DNA of 64,000 nucleotides from Heligmosomoides polygyrus polygyrus (GCA_947396885.1 OX377204.1:96048728-96112727); one strand, 5' to 3'; positions 44,819 to 55,415 are shown, numbered from the stretch's first letter. Program-made: numbers and translations. Notes: generated from the letters alone by a model not told the origin.

Positions 44819-45002
44819 AAATTTAATCAATAAGGATGAAATAACCGTATGCAAATCTCCGAAACGCTATGAGATGTCCAAACTCGTACTGCAACCTCAT
44901 GCAGGCCTCATGAAAAACAAACGGCACTCCTCAGAGAGATCAGAAGAAGGGATTTTCTGGCACTGGTTGTGTGTTCCTGGTTGTTAATAATGGCGACAAT
45001 TA

Positions 45003-46274
45003 TTAGGTTGGTGCATAAGTTCTCGGACATTTGATCCCTCCTAATTGAAAGCGCATTTTCCCGCCAAATTTCTCACATGTATCAACGCGTAAATGATCGA
45101 TCGATAGAGAAAGGAAGGGGCTACAAAACTGTTCCTAACATTTACTTCCGCGTTGTTAACGTCAGCTATTATGGCTAAGCAATTCATCCCAATTGAGACG
45201 CATATTCGGCACGTCATGTTATTCCTGCATCAATCTGGCCTCAATGCCAACGAATCGTATCGTCGCCTGAAGGACGTTTACAACGAGAGTGCTCCTGCTT
45301 GAAGTACTGTGTACCAGTGGTTCTCGAAGTTTGCAGTTGGTGAATTCTCCGTTGAAGGTAATGAGCGAGAAGGGCGCCCGATGACACTGGATCTGATGGC
45401 CTCCGAAGTAGAGTGGAGGCGGACCCATACCAAACCACTCGCGAACTATCAAGCACTCTTGGTGTCAGTCACTCAACGGTCGTTCGAGGATTGAAGCGAT
45501 TGGCAAGGTGCCAAAATTGAGTCGCTGGGTACCTCACGACTTGACACAACATGACATGGTCGCAGAGCCGATGTCGCTCTGTCTCTCCTTACCCTCAGAC
45601 GTACCCACGGATGGCTGGACAACCTTGTCACCGGGGATGAGAAGTGGATACTCTACTCTAATTATCACCGGCGTGCACAGTGGGTTGAAGCCACTGGAGA
45701 GGCAGAGGACGCTCCGAAACCCGACCTTTCACGTGAAAAAGATGATGCTATGCATTTGGTGGAGCGTTCTTGGCGAAGAATACTGGGAGCTGCTGGACGA
45801 AGGGATAACAGTGACGGCAGAGGTTTACGTCAACCAACTGAGGAAGCTGAGGGCCCACCTTCAAACCACACGAGGAGAGCAAGTGAAGGTGTATGTTCAA
45901 CACAACAACGCTAGACAGCATATTGCTAGAGCGACGGCGGCTGAGTTGGCGGACTACGGATGGATCGTTCTCCCACATCCACCTTACTCACCAGATCTCG
46001 CTCCTTCTGACTGTTATTTGTTTTCAAGCCTTCAACGCTATTTGGACGGCCAGCAATTTGGGAACCGAGACGATGTCAAGGAGGCACTGCTCACATTTTT
46101 CGAATCACAACCGGCCACGTTTCGGAGAAAAGGCATCCATGACTTACCAGCACGTCGGCGGAAGACAATTGATGTAAAGGGTCGTTACTTCAAATGGCTT
46201 GATATTGTTGTTCGTATGTGGTGATAATAAATATTTCATGCTCCAAATGTCCGAGAACTTATGCACCAACCTAA
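45003..46274 (+). mobile_element. full-length mariner, dead copy 1
   Basis: Inverted ends TTAGGTTGGTGCATAAGTTC and GAACTTATGCACCAACCTAA are perfect, with TA on each side; length 1272 bp. The transposase begins at ATG 45172. It has a TGA near 45301 where copy 2 has Arg, several one-base indels (near 45392 and 45500), then an open C-terminal frame to 46224. In that frame the second catalytic Asp is Asn (HNNARQH, about 45904), while the third (APSD) is kept. It cannot encode active DD34D transposase but retains intact ends. Confidence 0.93.
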
Positions 46275-46887
46275 TACATTGTTGGTGAAAAATAAAGTTT
46301 TGATAAAACCTATTCCGTTGAAATCGACTTCGAAAAACGACTATTGAATGACTTAGTACAAACCTAATAAATAACTCTCGGATTTCTGCAATACTAGAGA
46401 AATTATGAGATGTAGCTGACCTGCCGACACGACAGACTCGAGACCGTCGCCTCTCTCCTCATTTTTCTCTTCTCTTTTCATCACATTTTTTAGAGTGGCT
46501 CAGACATCCAAGGAAGTAATGAGCTTCACAGGGTTTCAGAGGAAACTGCGATGGGATCAGTTTTCTCATCATAGCCTCTCTAGCCAGCTGTAACCAGCCA
46601 CAGCCATTAACGCCACCGATGCCGCCGCCACAACCACGTCGAGCGCGGCGTACACGAGGCGGGTTTCGCGACAGGTTCAACACGGTGTGATTTCGCAACT
46701 GCGCTGACGACGGAAGGTGGCGAATTCTGCCCTCCAAACGGATGCAGTCGCAGCTATGGACCTGCAGGCAAGGGAAGAAATTGCTCGTGAGTGCAGTAGG
46801 TCTATGGACTCTCAGTTCTCTCGCACTAGTCACCGATAACAACGTGACGATCGGGTAAAAAATGTCACCTACAGAACCACACATTGG
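46275..46887. other. no supported gene
   Basis: The minus frame after a good acceptor CCTTGCCTGCAG near 46766 encodes a Cys/Gly/Arg-rich stretch (RRGCGGGIGGVNGCGW). It might be an exon, but its phase does not fit the gene at 48-52 kb and no family is recognised. Confidence 0.3.
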
Positions 46888-47675
46888 ATCTTCTTCTTCT
46901 TCTGAGCGTTTAGTTCCGCGCAGTAGCAGGGTCCGCTGTTCTTGTGATCTGTCGCCACCTCATCCTATCAAGGGCGTCATCTGCCGTGGCGCCGACTTCG
47001 GCGAGATCTCTCTTGATGACGTCCTTCCATCTTTTCATTGGGGCTCCTTTCGGACGCTTTCCGGGTGCCTCGAAATCTAGGGCCAACCCAGTGGGGTGAT
47101 CCTCTGGTCTTCTGAGGACGTGTCCATACCACCTCAGGCGCTGCTCTCTCACCTTCAGCTGGATCGAGGCTGTCTTCATCACTGCCCTAACGTCCTCGTT
47201 TCGCACCCTGTCCCGACGGGTCCATCCACATGCCCACCTCAGCATCCTCATCTCCGCCGCGTGCAGTTGCCGCTCCTGTTCCTTACCTAGGGCCCAGCAT
47301 TCACTGCCGTAGAGGAGGGCAGGTCTCACAACTGTTCTATAGAGCTTGCCTTTGAGCGTCCTGGAGCATCTACGGTCGCAGAGGATCTCTGTGGACTCCT
47401 TCCACTTGAGCCAGGCTGCGTTTATCCATCCCCTGACCGCCTGGTCCACAGTTCCTCGGATAGGTCACTTCCGAGGTAGCGGAATTCTTCCACCTTCTCG
47501 ATCGCTTCCCCTTGGAAGTCTAGGATCGATCCAGCGCACTGCTCAGAGCTGATGAACTTCGTCTTCTTCACGTTCAGCCGTAGGCCGTTGTCTGTGAGGG
47601 CTCCCTGCCACAGCTGCACCTTCTCCTCCAGCTCCTCTGGTTATCGGCTACTAGGGCGATGTCGTAAACTGAATA
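46888..47675 (-). mobile_element. RTE-like LINE, family 3, 5'-truncated
   Basis: Minus frames 47619-47422 and 47449-46910 encode the end of reverse transcriptase (a YDIALVAD-like remnant near 47670, then NGLRLNVKKTKF), the YRTVVRPALLYGSECW block and LRWYGHVLRRPED with a PKGAPMKRWKDV C-terminus. A frameshift near 47450 separates them. It ends in a (GAA)n tail at 46890-46903. Confidence 0.85.
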
Positions 47676-48093
47676 CGGGTCATCAAATCAACCTTTTTTA
47701 CTGGGCATTTTTCTCTGCATCGAATGGATCACTCGATGATCCCAAGTATCGAATGTATTCTTCAAAACACGCAGTTTGAAGAGCGCTATCAAAAAGCGGC
47801 AGAAGAGGCGCTTTTTCCGCTTTTCCGCAAAATATAAGGCTGATACTGTACTATTGCAAAGGTGAGGGGGTAGGTATTCACCGTTATAACAGCTAACGCT
47901 CAGTCTTCAAGAACTCAGAAATCGTGGAAGAGACATTCGATGACGCCGAAGATCGACTTCATTCAGCAGAAGACGATTTGAAAATCAATTTTTATTCCTT
48001 GTTTAAACTAAATTTGACAACTTATTTCAATTCAGAAGTTCTCCGAAGACTGACGTCGTCATAGTTTCATCGGCAACACGCAGCCAGCCTGTG
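47676..48093. other. no gene; contains 3' UTR of the next gene
   Basis: Contains the AATAAA at 47991-47996. The remainder shows nothing recognisable. Confidence 0.4.
47991..47996 (-). promoter_or_regulatory. possible poly(A) signal
   Basis: AATAAA on the minus strand, 98 nt after the TAG of the small membrane-protein gene. Confidence 0.5.
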
Positions 48094-48191
48094 CTAAGTG
48101 TGTGTCTTAGTAGGTCTCTTCTTCACCCGGCTGTGAACCTCGTAGAGGCCGATGATGAACGAGCACGACAGAAGTACACAGAGCGTTGTCG
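48094..48191 (-). CDS. last exon: membrane segment and basic tail
   Basis: Acceptor GCAACTATTTCAG|CG is close to nematode consensus. The phase fits exon 2. Stop TAG at 48096-48094. Other frames are open too, so assignment rests on phase and hydrophobicity. Confidence 0.4.
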
Positions 48192-51100
48192 CTGAAATAG
48201 TTGCCGATAAAGCTAGTGATTCTTCCCTGATGAGAGATTTTTCCTCTCTTGGAGTCAAAAGATGAGCGGTTGAGTGCTACAACTGCTTCCAGTCTCATGT
48301 CTGGGACGCGCCATGTACTTACACTCCAGACCAGGATGGTATTGACACATTAAAACATATTCTCAGTAGCGTGGAGTATTCGTGGAATATTCTTCTCATG
48401 GTACCGTCCCAATTAACTACCAAGGAGGAATTCCTAGCTGGTTTCGTGTATAGTAAAGGAGAAAATCCCACTCCTGTTCACTCCAGCCTGCCATTTAGCC
48501 TAAATCCTAAACTAATCCAAGTACTTGCACAAAGCTGCGTAGAATCAGAGTGCATGGCGCATCCCAAGAAATAACTGACTAAGCCCCTACAACATCGTTG
48601 AAACGGCCAAAGCCTGGGAATATGTCGCGATGACGCGCGGCAAGGGTGCGGGAACACGCCGCAGTCGGCTCCTACCGTAATTGCGGAAGCCAATTATCTG
48701 TGCCTGTGAGGCCAAGCCGGTATCTGACAGGCTGCCGCGGTTACTAGAAGCAACAGCGCTTTCCCGCACCCCGCTGTGTGCCTTCGGACATGTTCCCGAG
48801 TCCGTCCCTACTCGCTGAAATGAAGAAAGCGGTCCTGCTGTGCTGTGGAAAGGCGTCGATCAACGAGGAGTCGTAGGTTTGATTGCCGGTAGTGCCTGAA
48901 ACACCTTCGGTCACTGCCAGTGTTCCACACAGCAAAAGCGCCAGCTCGACTCGCCCTTATCAGGCGAATCCGTTGCGGACGTCTCCCACGTCGTGCTCGA
49001 GTCGTCGTCCAAGAGCGCTGAATGAAGTATCAGTGAAAGGCAGATGTGAGAAAATGAATCGGAACTTTTGCACACGGCCATAATCTAAGGCCTCGTTTAT
49101 ACTTCCGACGTCGAGTGACGCGACGGCATGTAAAGTGACCATATTGATCGATCGCGTCGTCCAATCAATGTGGCTATCATACGCGGCGTCGCGTCGCTCG
49201 GCGTCGAAGTATAAACGGGGCCTAACCAAGGAAGACTCTCAGGCGTATGTTTGAACGACGAAAATGAACTCCGCTGCAAGACTCTCCATATCTGAAGAGA
49301 ATGCTCCATTTTCCCAGGGGGAGGGGGAGGGCGGCTTAAAGGGGGCTGAAAGTTTACGTTCACACATATCGTCACTTTAATGGTTCAGTTAAGTGGCATT
49401 TACTTTATTCAATGAAATAAAAGTTAAGTCGGACTTTTTGAATGCATTGCGTGATCTCATCAAAATTTAATTTGCGATTTTTTAAATATTAAAATTCAAA
49501 TTATTACACCAATTCGGTCTGCTGAACTACAATATGCTTACGCCGATACACTTTAAGCCCCGTTTATACTTCCGACGCCGAGCGACGCGACGGTATGTAA
49601 AGTGGCCAAATTGATCTATCGCGTCACTCAATCAATATGGCTTCTATACGTGGCGTCGCGTCGCTCGGCGTCGAAGTATAAACGACGCCTTAGGTATTGG
49701 ATCCGACGCCCATTCGATGATTCGGATCCGAAGTTTTTTTTTCAAATTTCCAATTAGGATGTGCGGAGATGGCTTTTTTAAAAAGCTCCGGTTCCTAGGA
49801 TGATTCAGATAAGTGTAGCTTGAACAAGAAGGATTTTCGGATGATCCAAAGAAGTGATTTCTCTGATCTATCCTAGTCGGACGGGAGCTCGTGGTGTTGG
49901 TAGTTCATGCACCACTGTCACTTTACGATTGTCCCCCAACCTCTTGAGTAGGATAGATCCGATTTATCTTAGGATCTCATATCGGATAGGACATCGAATT
50001 TTTGATAAAATCCGTTATTTGAATTATCCGAAAATCCAGTCTGGTGAAAATCACCCCATGTGGATCGTCCTAAGATCCAGACTTTTCAAAAACGAATGCT
50101 TTGTCGCACAATCCATTGTTGGAAAAATAACGGAATCGGTGAAGGATCTAATGTCTAAAGTCCCGTTTATATTAGGTTGGTGCATAAGTTCTCGGACATT
50201 TGATCCCTCCTGCATTGAAGGCGCATTTTCCCGCCAAATTTCTCACATGTATCAACGCGTAAATGATCGATCGATAGAGAAAGGAAGGGGCTACAAAACT
50301 GTTCCCAACATTTACTTCTGCGTTGTTAACGTTAGCTATTATGGCTAGGCAATTCATCCCAACTGAGACGCATATTCGGCACGTCATGTTATTCCTGCAT
50401 CAATCTGGCCTCAGTTCCAACGAATCGTATCGTCGCCTGAAGGATGTTTACAACGAGAGTGCTCCTGCTCGAAGTACTGTGAACCAGTGGTTCTCGAAGT
50501 TTGCAGTTGGTGAATTCTCCGTTGAAGATAATGAACGAGAAGGGCGCCCGATGACACTGGATTTGGATGGCCTCCGAAGTAGAGTGGAAGCGGACCCATC
50601 CCAGACCACTCGCGAACTATCAAGCACTCTTGGCGTTAGTCACTCAGCAGTCGTCCGAGGATTGAAGTCGATTGGCAAGGTGCAGAAATTGGGTCGCTGG
50701 GTACCTCACGACTGGACACAACATGACATAGATCGCAGAGCCGATGTCGCTCTCTCTCCTTACCCTCAGACGTACCCACGGATGGCTGGACAACCTTGTG
50801 ACCGGGGATGAGAAGTGGATACTCTACTCTAATTATCACCGGCGTGCACAGTGGGTCGACGCAACTGGAGAGGCAGAGGACGTTCCGAAACCCGACCTTT
50901 ACGTGAAAAAAGTGATGCTATGCATTTGGTGGAGCGTTCTTGGCGTAGAATACTGGGAGCTGCTGGACGAAGGGATAACAGTGACGGCAGAGGTCTACGT
51001 CAACCAGCTGAGGAAGTTGAGGGCCCACCTTCAAACCACACGAGGAGAGCAAGTGAAGGTGTATGTTCAACACGACAACGCTAGACCGCGTATTGCTAGA

Positions 51101-52178
51101 GCGACGGCGGCTGAGTTGGCGGACCACGGATGGACCGTTCTTCCACTTCCACCTCACTCACCAGATCTCGCTCCTTCTGATTGTCATTTGTTTTCAAGCC
51201 TTCAACGCTATCTGGACGGCCAGCAATTTAGGAACCGAGAGGATGTCAAGGAGGCACTGCTCACATTTTTCGAATCACAACCGGCCACGTTTTGGGGAAA
51301 AGGCATCCATGACTTGCCAGCACGTTGGCGAAAGACAACTGATGTAAAGGGTGGTTACTTCAAATGGCTTGATATTGTTGTTCGTATGTTGTGATAATAA
51401 ATATTTCATGCCCCAAATGTCCGAGAACTTATGCTCCAACCAAATACCTCAACGCCGAGCGATGCGACGGCATGTATAGTGGCTATATTGATTGAGCGAC
51501 GCGATCGATCAATTTGGCCACTTTAAATGCCGTCGCGTTCCCCGGCGTCGGAAGTATAAACGGCGCCCAAGGGAGCGTTTAATGTGCACACGACGCGCGA
51601 CGCGATGTAATGATAAGCGCTCATATCGATTCATCGCATCGCGCAATCGATAGGGGAGCCTCTAAATACATCGCGTGAACACTAAACGCTCCCTAAGCCT
51701 TAGCTTAAGACTCCCACAGAGTTCTGCGGCAGCGTCGCGGCCGTATGGTTAAGTATAGGGTCGCGACGCTGCCGCAGAACTCTGTGGGGGCCTTTACACC
51801 TGCGACGCCACGCGGCGCGGCACGACGACCGCCATAGGTATCGATTTTTCCTGCCGCCCGGTCGATATCTATTCCGACAATGGTGCCGCCCCGCGCAGCG
51901 ACGCAAGTATAAACTAGGGCTAATGCACTTCAATGAGCTGTGAGCCACACCTACCTCGAATTTGGGAGTCCGCCGACGACGCATACACTACGCTCCACAA
52001 GGCGCAAACCACTAAATTCGGCTCATTTCCATTTATCAGGCGTAATTGATGTTTTCTATCAATGCTAAGGTTTAGTGTTATCTTTAAGTATCGAAAGAAC
52101 CCTAAGCCACAGAAGGAAGCTATGAGAGATCTACAAAATGGACAAACCTGCAAGGGAAGCGAAAGGGACGGCCAGCAT
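48094..52178 (-). CDS. small signal-peptide/membrane protein gene (tentative)
   Basis: Three minus-strand exons share phases: 52178-52148, 52011-51955 and 48191-48094, giving 61 residues if no exon lies between. Residues 1-21 form a signal peptide (MLAVPFASLA across the junction into CALWSVVYA). The last exon has a hydrophobic run (LLSCSFIIGLY) followed by a basic tail (RVKKRPTK). A TATA box at 52257-52263 and AATAAA at 47991 bracket it. Signal peptide, very short ectodomain, one membrane span and basic cytosolic tail would be a type I miniprotein. Intermediate exons in the 3.8 kb intron, which contains a mariner, may have been missed. No family recognised. Confidence 0.45.
48298..48575. repeat. 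SINE remnants in opposite orientation
   Basis: GGGACGCGCCATGTACTTAC at the left and AGAGTGCATGGCGCATCCCA at the right are inverted 3' parts of the SINE family, with an unrelated or decayed middle. Confidence 0.45.
48576..49088. other. intronic sequence, no gene recognised
   Basis: Lies in the tentative intron of the small membrane-protein gene. A B-box-like AGGTTTGATTGCC at 48882 is not enough to call a tRNA. Confidence 0.35.
49089..49222. repeat. Harbinger-like MITE (subfamily A)
   Basis: GGCCTCGTTTATACTTCCGA faces GAAGTATAAACGGGGCC; exact TAA duplication at 49086-49088 and 49223-49225. The centre is TTGATCGATCGCG. Confidence 0.92.
49223..49556. other. intronic sequence, no gene recognised
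   Basis: Spacer between two MITEs, with a short G-rich run near 49318. Confidence 0.4.
49557..49690. repeat. Harbinger-like MITE (subfamily A)
   Basis: GCCCCGTTTATACTTCCGAC faces GTCGAAGTATAAACGACGCC, flanked by TAA and TTA. Confidence 0.88.
49861..49967. repeat. MITE family D
   Basis: CTGATCTATCCTAGTCGGAC faces GAGTAGGATAGATCCG. The interior is unlike the other copies. Confidence 0.65.
50159..51567. repeat. Harbinger-like MITE split by a mariner
   Basis: The left stub AGTCCCGTTTATA (50159-50171) and the right part TACCTCAACGCCGAGCGATG to GAAGTATAAACGGCGCC (51445-51567) rebuild one subfamily A element. The mariner entered the TA of its conserved TTTATACTTC end. TAA precedes the left stub. 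Confidence 0.88.
50172..51444 (+). mobile_element. full-length mariner, copy 2
   Basis: 1273 bp with the same ends as copy 1 except one substitution in the right end (CCAACCAAA). TA at 50170-50171 and 51445-51446. The transposase starts at ATG 50341. A 2-base loss near 50750 relative to copy 1 shifts the frame; the C-terminal frame then runs to 51394. All three catalytic Asp are present: GDEKW (about 50807), HDNARP (about 51074) and APSD (about 51179), 34 residues between the last two. It looks younger than copy 1 but still broken. Confidence 0.93.
51571..51693. repeat. palindromic MITE, GGGAGCGTTTA ends
   Basis: GGGAGCGTTTAATGTGCACA faces GTGAACACTAAACGCTCCC, with a central CGCAATCGATAGG. 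It abuts the MITE to its left. TAA follows the right end. Confidence 0.8.
51712..51788. repeat. perfect 27-bp-arm hairpin
   Basis: CCCACAGAGTTCTGCGGCAG with seven more paired bases (CGTCGCG) is repeated in exact complement after a ~22 nt loop. It is the best preserved stem in the window, so probably recent or selected. Confidence 0.85.
51788..51920. repeat. Harbinger-like MITE (subfamily C)
   Basis: GCCTTTACACCTGCGACGCC faces GCGACGCAAGTATAAACTAG and GGGC, with TATCGATTTTTCC inside. TAA follows. It touches the hairpin on its left and ends about 35 bp short of exon 2 of the small membrane-protein gene. Confidence 0.8.
51955..52011 (-). CDS. exon 2: signal peptide end
   Basis: Acceptor GAATTTAG|TG, donor CGAG|GTAGGT. 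Both phases are 1. It completes a hydrophobic core ending VVYASSADS, a good signal-peptidase site. Confidence 0.55.
52148..52178 (-). CDS. exon 1 of small membrane-protein gene
   Basis: ATG at 52178, ten hydrophobic codons, donor GCAG|GTTTGT, phase 1. Confidence 0.55.
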
Positions 52179-52256
52179 TGCTAACGGCGACACTGCGGGA
52201 GCGTATCTATGGAAAACGACACGTGGAACCGAGAGTCTCTATGGAGAGGATCTGGG

Positions 52257-52263
52257 CTATATA
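52257..52263 (-). promoter_or_regulatory. TATA-like box
   Basis: TATATAG on the minus strand, 80 bp upstream of the ATG at 52178. Confidence 0.45.
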
Positions 52264-52284
52264 GAGAGCCTCAATGGGTGATTT

Positions 52285-52440
52285 GCCGCAGCTGTTAGAT
52301 GTACAAATAGGTGCTTTATCCATTGCAGACAAATCCGGAACCAAATCGAAGGAGTGGAAGGCCTTCTCGGCCCGGTCGGGAAACGAGAACTAAATCTGTG
52401 CACTGTGCACTCGGCTACTGGATTCCTCTCCGAATGCGCT
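52285..52440 (-). repeat. SINE, diverged partial copy
   Basis: AGGTGCTTTATCCATTGCAG then CAAATCCGGAACCAAATCGA match the complement of the SINE body. The head is lost or unrecognisable. Confidence 0.5.
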
Positions 52441-52701
52441 ATGCCTTCACATTGCCGATTTCACGAATGGATCCAGCACAGACGTATCTTCCGCATCGAC
52501 TCTAAACCAATCACTTTCGCGTGCTGTTTGCTGACTCTAAATAACGCAGCATACTGTCGGTGACTTGTCCGCTGATATTCCATAAAAACGTCTGCCCTGT
52601 CAAACTGATGGTAGTCTATTAGTCGACCATGCTATTACGTGTAACAGAGAATAAGGGTTCGACTCCGGAAAGGAAACCTTAGAAACGGCTGCCACATCCA
52701 A

Positions 52702-53216
52702 CTCGGACATTCGCTCTCGGGGGTCGCACAACCACTTGCTATTGAGGTGACAACCTGTTTCTATCTATATACATGTATATACATAGATATGTATTCATAG
52801 TATATACCTACTTATATGCGTATGCACATATATATGTAGGTACGAGCTGGATATATGTGGATATATGGCTGTACAAGAATCCTGCAACACTCTAGCAACA
52901 GGAGCCGACCCTTGAACCCACTGGTATGCACCCACTGGGGCCGTATGCTATTCTCTCCCCAACCGTCCCCGGCCGGGTATTAGGCGGTCTCGCCCACGTC
53001 CCTGGTATGCACATCATGCGCCATCGATTTTTCGCGTCGTCATCGTCCCCGAGTCGGGCGAGAATAGCATACGGCTCCAGGAGTGTCAACGGTGTGCAGG
53101 TAATCGCGCCGGGACCTCTCAGCTGGCCAATCGGCGCAGCCCGCCACACCCACTGCGGCAGCTTCTCACCCCAATAGTAAGTGGGTGTTTGTCCTGTGCT
53201 TTAGCTAGCGCCAGAA
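52702..53216. repeat. insertion in 18S pseudogene, hairpin plus TA-rich tract
   Basis: Interrupts CATCCAA|GGAAGGC of 18S. It contains an ATAC/TATA-rich tract (52757-52868) and a palindrome with GGGGCCGTATGCTATTCTCTC facing GAGAATAGCATACGGCTCC (52937-53082). Confidence 0.7.
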
Positions 53217-53569
53217 AAGGAAGGCTGCGGGTGTGAAACTTATCCAATCTTGAAGAGACGAGATAGTGACTAAAACTAAGAAGACCATTCCTATGGAGCG
53301 GCATTCCAATGAACTGATTGTGACCCTCTTTTAAGGATCCAGTGGAGGGCACTCTGGTGCCAGCAGCAACGTAATTCCAGCTCCACTAGTGCAAATCGTC
53401 ATGTCATTGTTGCGGTTAAAAGCTCGTCGTTGGATCTCACGAGAAAGGTCAACGAAGTGGCCGTGGAAATTCTTGAAGTGACCTATGTAGTGTTGTAGAG
53501 CTTTGTCTGGGAAGCATCACAGTGCTTTCCAAACTTCCTGTGGACCTCAGGTAGGCCAAAAATGACTAA

Positions 53570-53816
53570 AGCCCTTCGCACACTTTTGCGGCAACGCGGC
53601 AGCCCTATCTTTAAGCATAGGGCAGAGACGCAGAGTCGCCGCGCGAGGCAAAACTAACCTACGCGGCAGACGCAGTGGCAGCGGCAGTAATTCTTCAAGG
53701 CATTGTTGCCGCATTGCCGCGTTGGTGATTGAGCGAGCGGGAGGAGTGCCGCGTGAACTCTAGCACGCGGTAGTGGAAGCCGCGTACGCGGCTGCCGCAA
53801 AAGTGTGCGGAGGGCT
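53570..53816. repeat. MITE family B, well preserved copy
   Basis: AGCCCTTCGCACACTTTTGC faces GCAAAAGTGTGCGGAGGGCT; TAA duplication at 53567-53569 and 53817-53819. The interior matches 419-654. Confidence 0.88.
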
Positions 53817-54118
53817 TAAAAACCGTAGTGCTTCAGTGAAGGCAGACGCCCGGAATGACTATGTCGTGCTCTGAAATTATCCCGCAAAGGATTTGGACCT
53901 TCAATCATAGCTTAAATCGTGTCAGATCCTATGTGTTCTAGCTAGCTGTGTTATGTTCTAGCTATGGTTGAAGCTACGAACTTTTTGCAGGATTATTTCT
54001 GGGTGCAACAAGGGCATAACAGACGTCAGTGTTGCGTCATCGGCCCATACTGAAGCCAACAGTTTTTAGACATTTTGAACATACTCAGAGATCCGCAGGA
54101 AATTTGAAAACCCCGTTA

Positions 54119-54251
54119 GGCCCTTTTATACTTCGTCGCGGCGCGACGCGATGGCTACGCAATGAGGCCAAATTGATCGATCGCGTCGCACAATCAATAT
54201 GGCGACTATACGTGGCGTCGCGTCGCGCCGCGACAAAGTATAAACGGGGCC
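54119..54251. repeat. Harbinger-like MITE in 18S pseudogene
   Basis: GGCCCTTTTATACTTCGTCG faces CGACAAAGTATAAACGGGGCC, flanked by TTA and TTG. The centre is AATTGATCGATCGCG. Confidence 0.88.
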
Positions 54252-54538
54252 TTGGTCCCGTGCAATGGTTCTTCACCTTTGGTGTTAATCGTTGTGATGA
54301 CCATTTGCTGGTTTCCTACTGGGACTTCGGCTACTTTAGTGGCTAACGAGTTGACCTTCAATAAACTGGAGTGCTCAGATCAAGCGTTTGCTTGAATGGT
54401 CGATCATGGAACAATAAAAGAGGATTTCTGTTCTTTTTACTGGTTCAGGAACTGAAATGATGGTTAAAAGGGAAAATTTGGGGTATTAGTATCCGTGCAC
54501 GAGAGGTGAAATTCGAGGACCGCAGGGGAATGCTCTAA

Positions 54539-54658
54539 ACCCTAGTTTATACTTGCGCCGCCATGCGGCGCGGCACCACATTCGCCATAGATATCGATTG
54601 CTCTAGCCGCCCGATCGATATCTATTGCGACTATGGTGCCGAGCCGCGCTGCGAGGGC
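54539..54658. repeat. Harbinger-like MITE (subfamily C) in 18S pseudogene
   Basis: ACCCTAGTTTATACTTGCGC with a shorter right arm GCGCTGCGAGGGC; TAA at 54536-54538 and 54659-54661. Removing it rejoins the 18S sequence before GCGAAAGCATTTGCC. Confidence 0.85.
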
Positions 54659-54800
54659 TAAAGCGAAAGCATTTGCCAGGAATGTCTTCATTAATCATGA
54701 ACGAAAGTCAGAGGTTCCAAGGCGATTAGATACAGTCCTGGTTCTGACCGTAAACAATGCCATCTAGCGATCCGATTTGGTATTATTGTCTTGTCGAGGG

Positions 54801-55264
54801 GAAACGAGACACACCATCGGCACATGGTATGGGGTCTCAGTCCTCATAGCGCGCGCGGGAAAGTCAAAACGGACAGTCAGTTGTGTTGCGTCTCTGGTCC
54901 TGTCGCTCGCCGTTGTCTCGCTTGCTACTTCAGCGTTGGCAAGTGATCCATCTACGCCGACCCCAGCAGCTATGGGATCTGCAGCGCAGCTACCAGCAAT
55001 CCACCCATCCCTCTGAAATCGATGTAGCCACACCGCACCCGCATCGTTTGCTTCATTTCTCTTCACAGACGCCTTCAAAAACTTTTATTCGAAGAAAACC
55101 AGTTGTCGCAACAACAAAAAAAACAATCATTTCAATGCATTGAACAAAACACTGACAACACTGATAACATAACAAATCCCGTAGAGTTGAGACACAAATG
55201 CAACCTGTACGAACTCATAGAGAAGCGGTAATAGCACGACAAAGGCCTACTCAAGTGTAAACTC
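54801..55264. other. no supported gene
   Basis: A GC-rich plus frame up to 55018 contains a hydrophobic, Ala/Ser/Val-rich run resembling a signal peptide, but it starts within the rRNA pseudogene and has no promoter or splice context. Confidence 0.3.
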
Positions 55265-55415
55265 CGCTTCGAAGGGTATTTATACTTTACAGTCGCCAAT
55301 CGGCAGCGCGACAGCAGAAAACGACCAATATCGATCCTGCGAGCGGCCTAATCGATATCGGTGCTTCTTCTGCTGCTACACCATGTGGCAGTTCAAGTAT
55401 AAATCGTGGCCGAAC
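55265..55415. repeat. diverged Harbinger-like palindrome
   Basis: TATTTATACTTTACAGTCGC is answered by CAAGTATAAATCGTGGCC, with two central ATATCGAT words. Confidence 0.55.

Larger units (their letters stand above)
52585..54800 (+). pseudogene. 18S rRNA pseudogene broken by four insertions
   Basis: Conserved 18S words appear in order: AATAAGGGTTCGACTCCGGA (52650), AACGGCTGCCACATCCAA (52684), GAAACTTATCCAATCTTGAA (53237), GTGCCAGCAGCAACGTAATT (53356, universal 530-loop region with changes), AAGCGTTTGCTTGAATGGTC (54382), GAGGTGAAATTCGAGGACCG (54503), GCGAAAGCATTTGCCAGGAA (54662), GCGATTAGATACAGTCCTGG (54722) and GCCATCTAGCGATCCG (54759). Many substitutions at invariant positions, and inserts at 52702-53216, 53570-53816, 54119-54251 and 54539-54658, rule out function. 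The 5' quarter and 3' end are missing. No 28S or spacer is seen nearby. Confidence 0.9.

Noticed and set aside
46525..46766. Cys/Gly/Arg-rich minus frame after a good acceptor
   Set aside because: Phase does not fit the neighbouring gene and no family is recognised; left as spacer.
49086..49225. TTAGGC words as interstitial telomeric repeats
   Set aside because: TTAGGC here comes from the TTA target plus the GGC start of MITE ends; never in tandem.
54777..55018. Plus-strand frame with a signal-peptide-like run
   Set aside because: Begins inside the 18S pseudogene, with no promoter or splice site; the run is explained by GC-rich composition.
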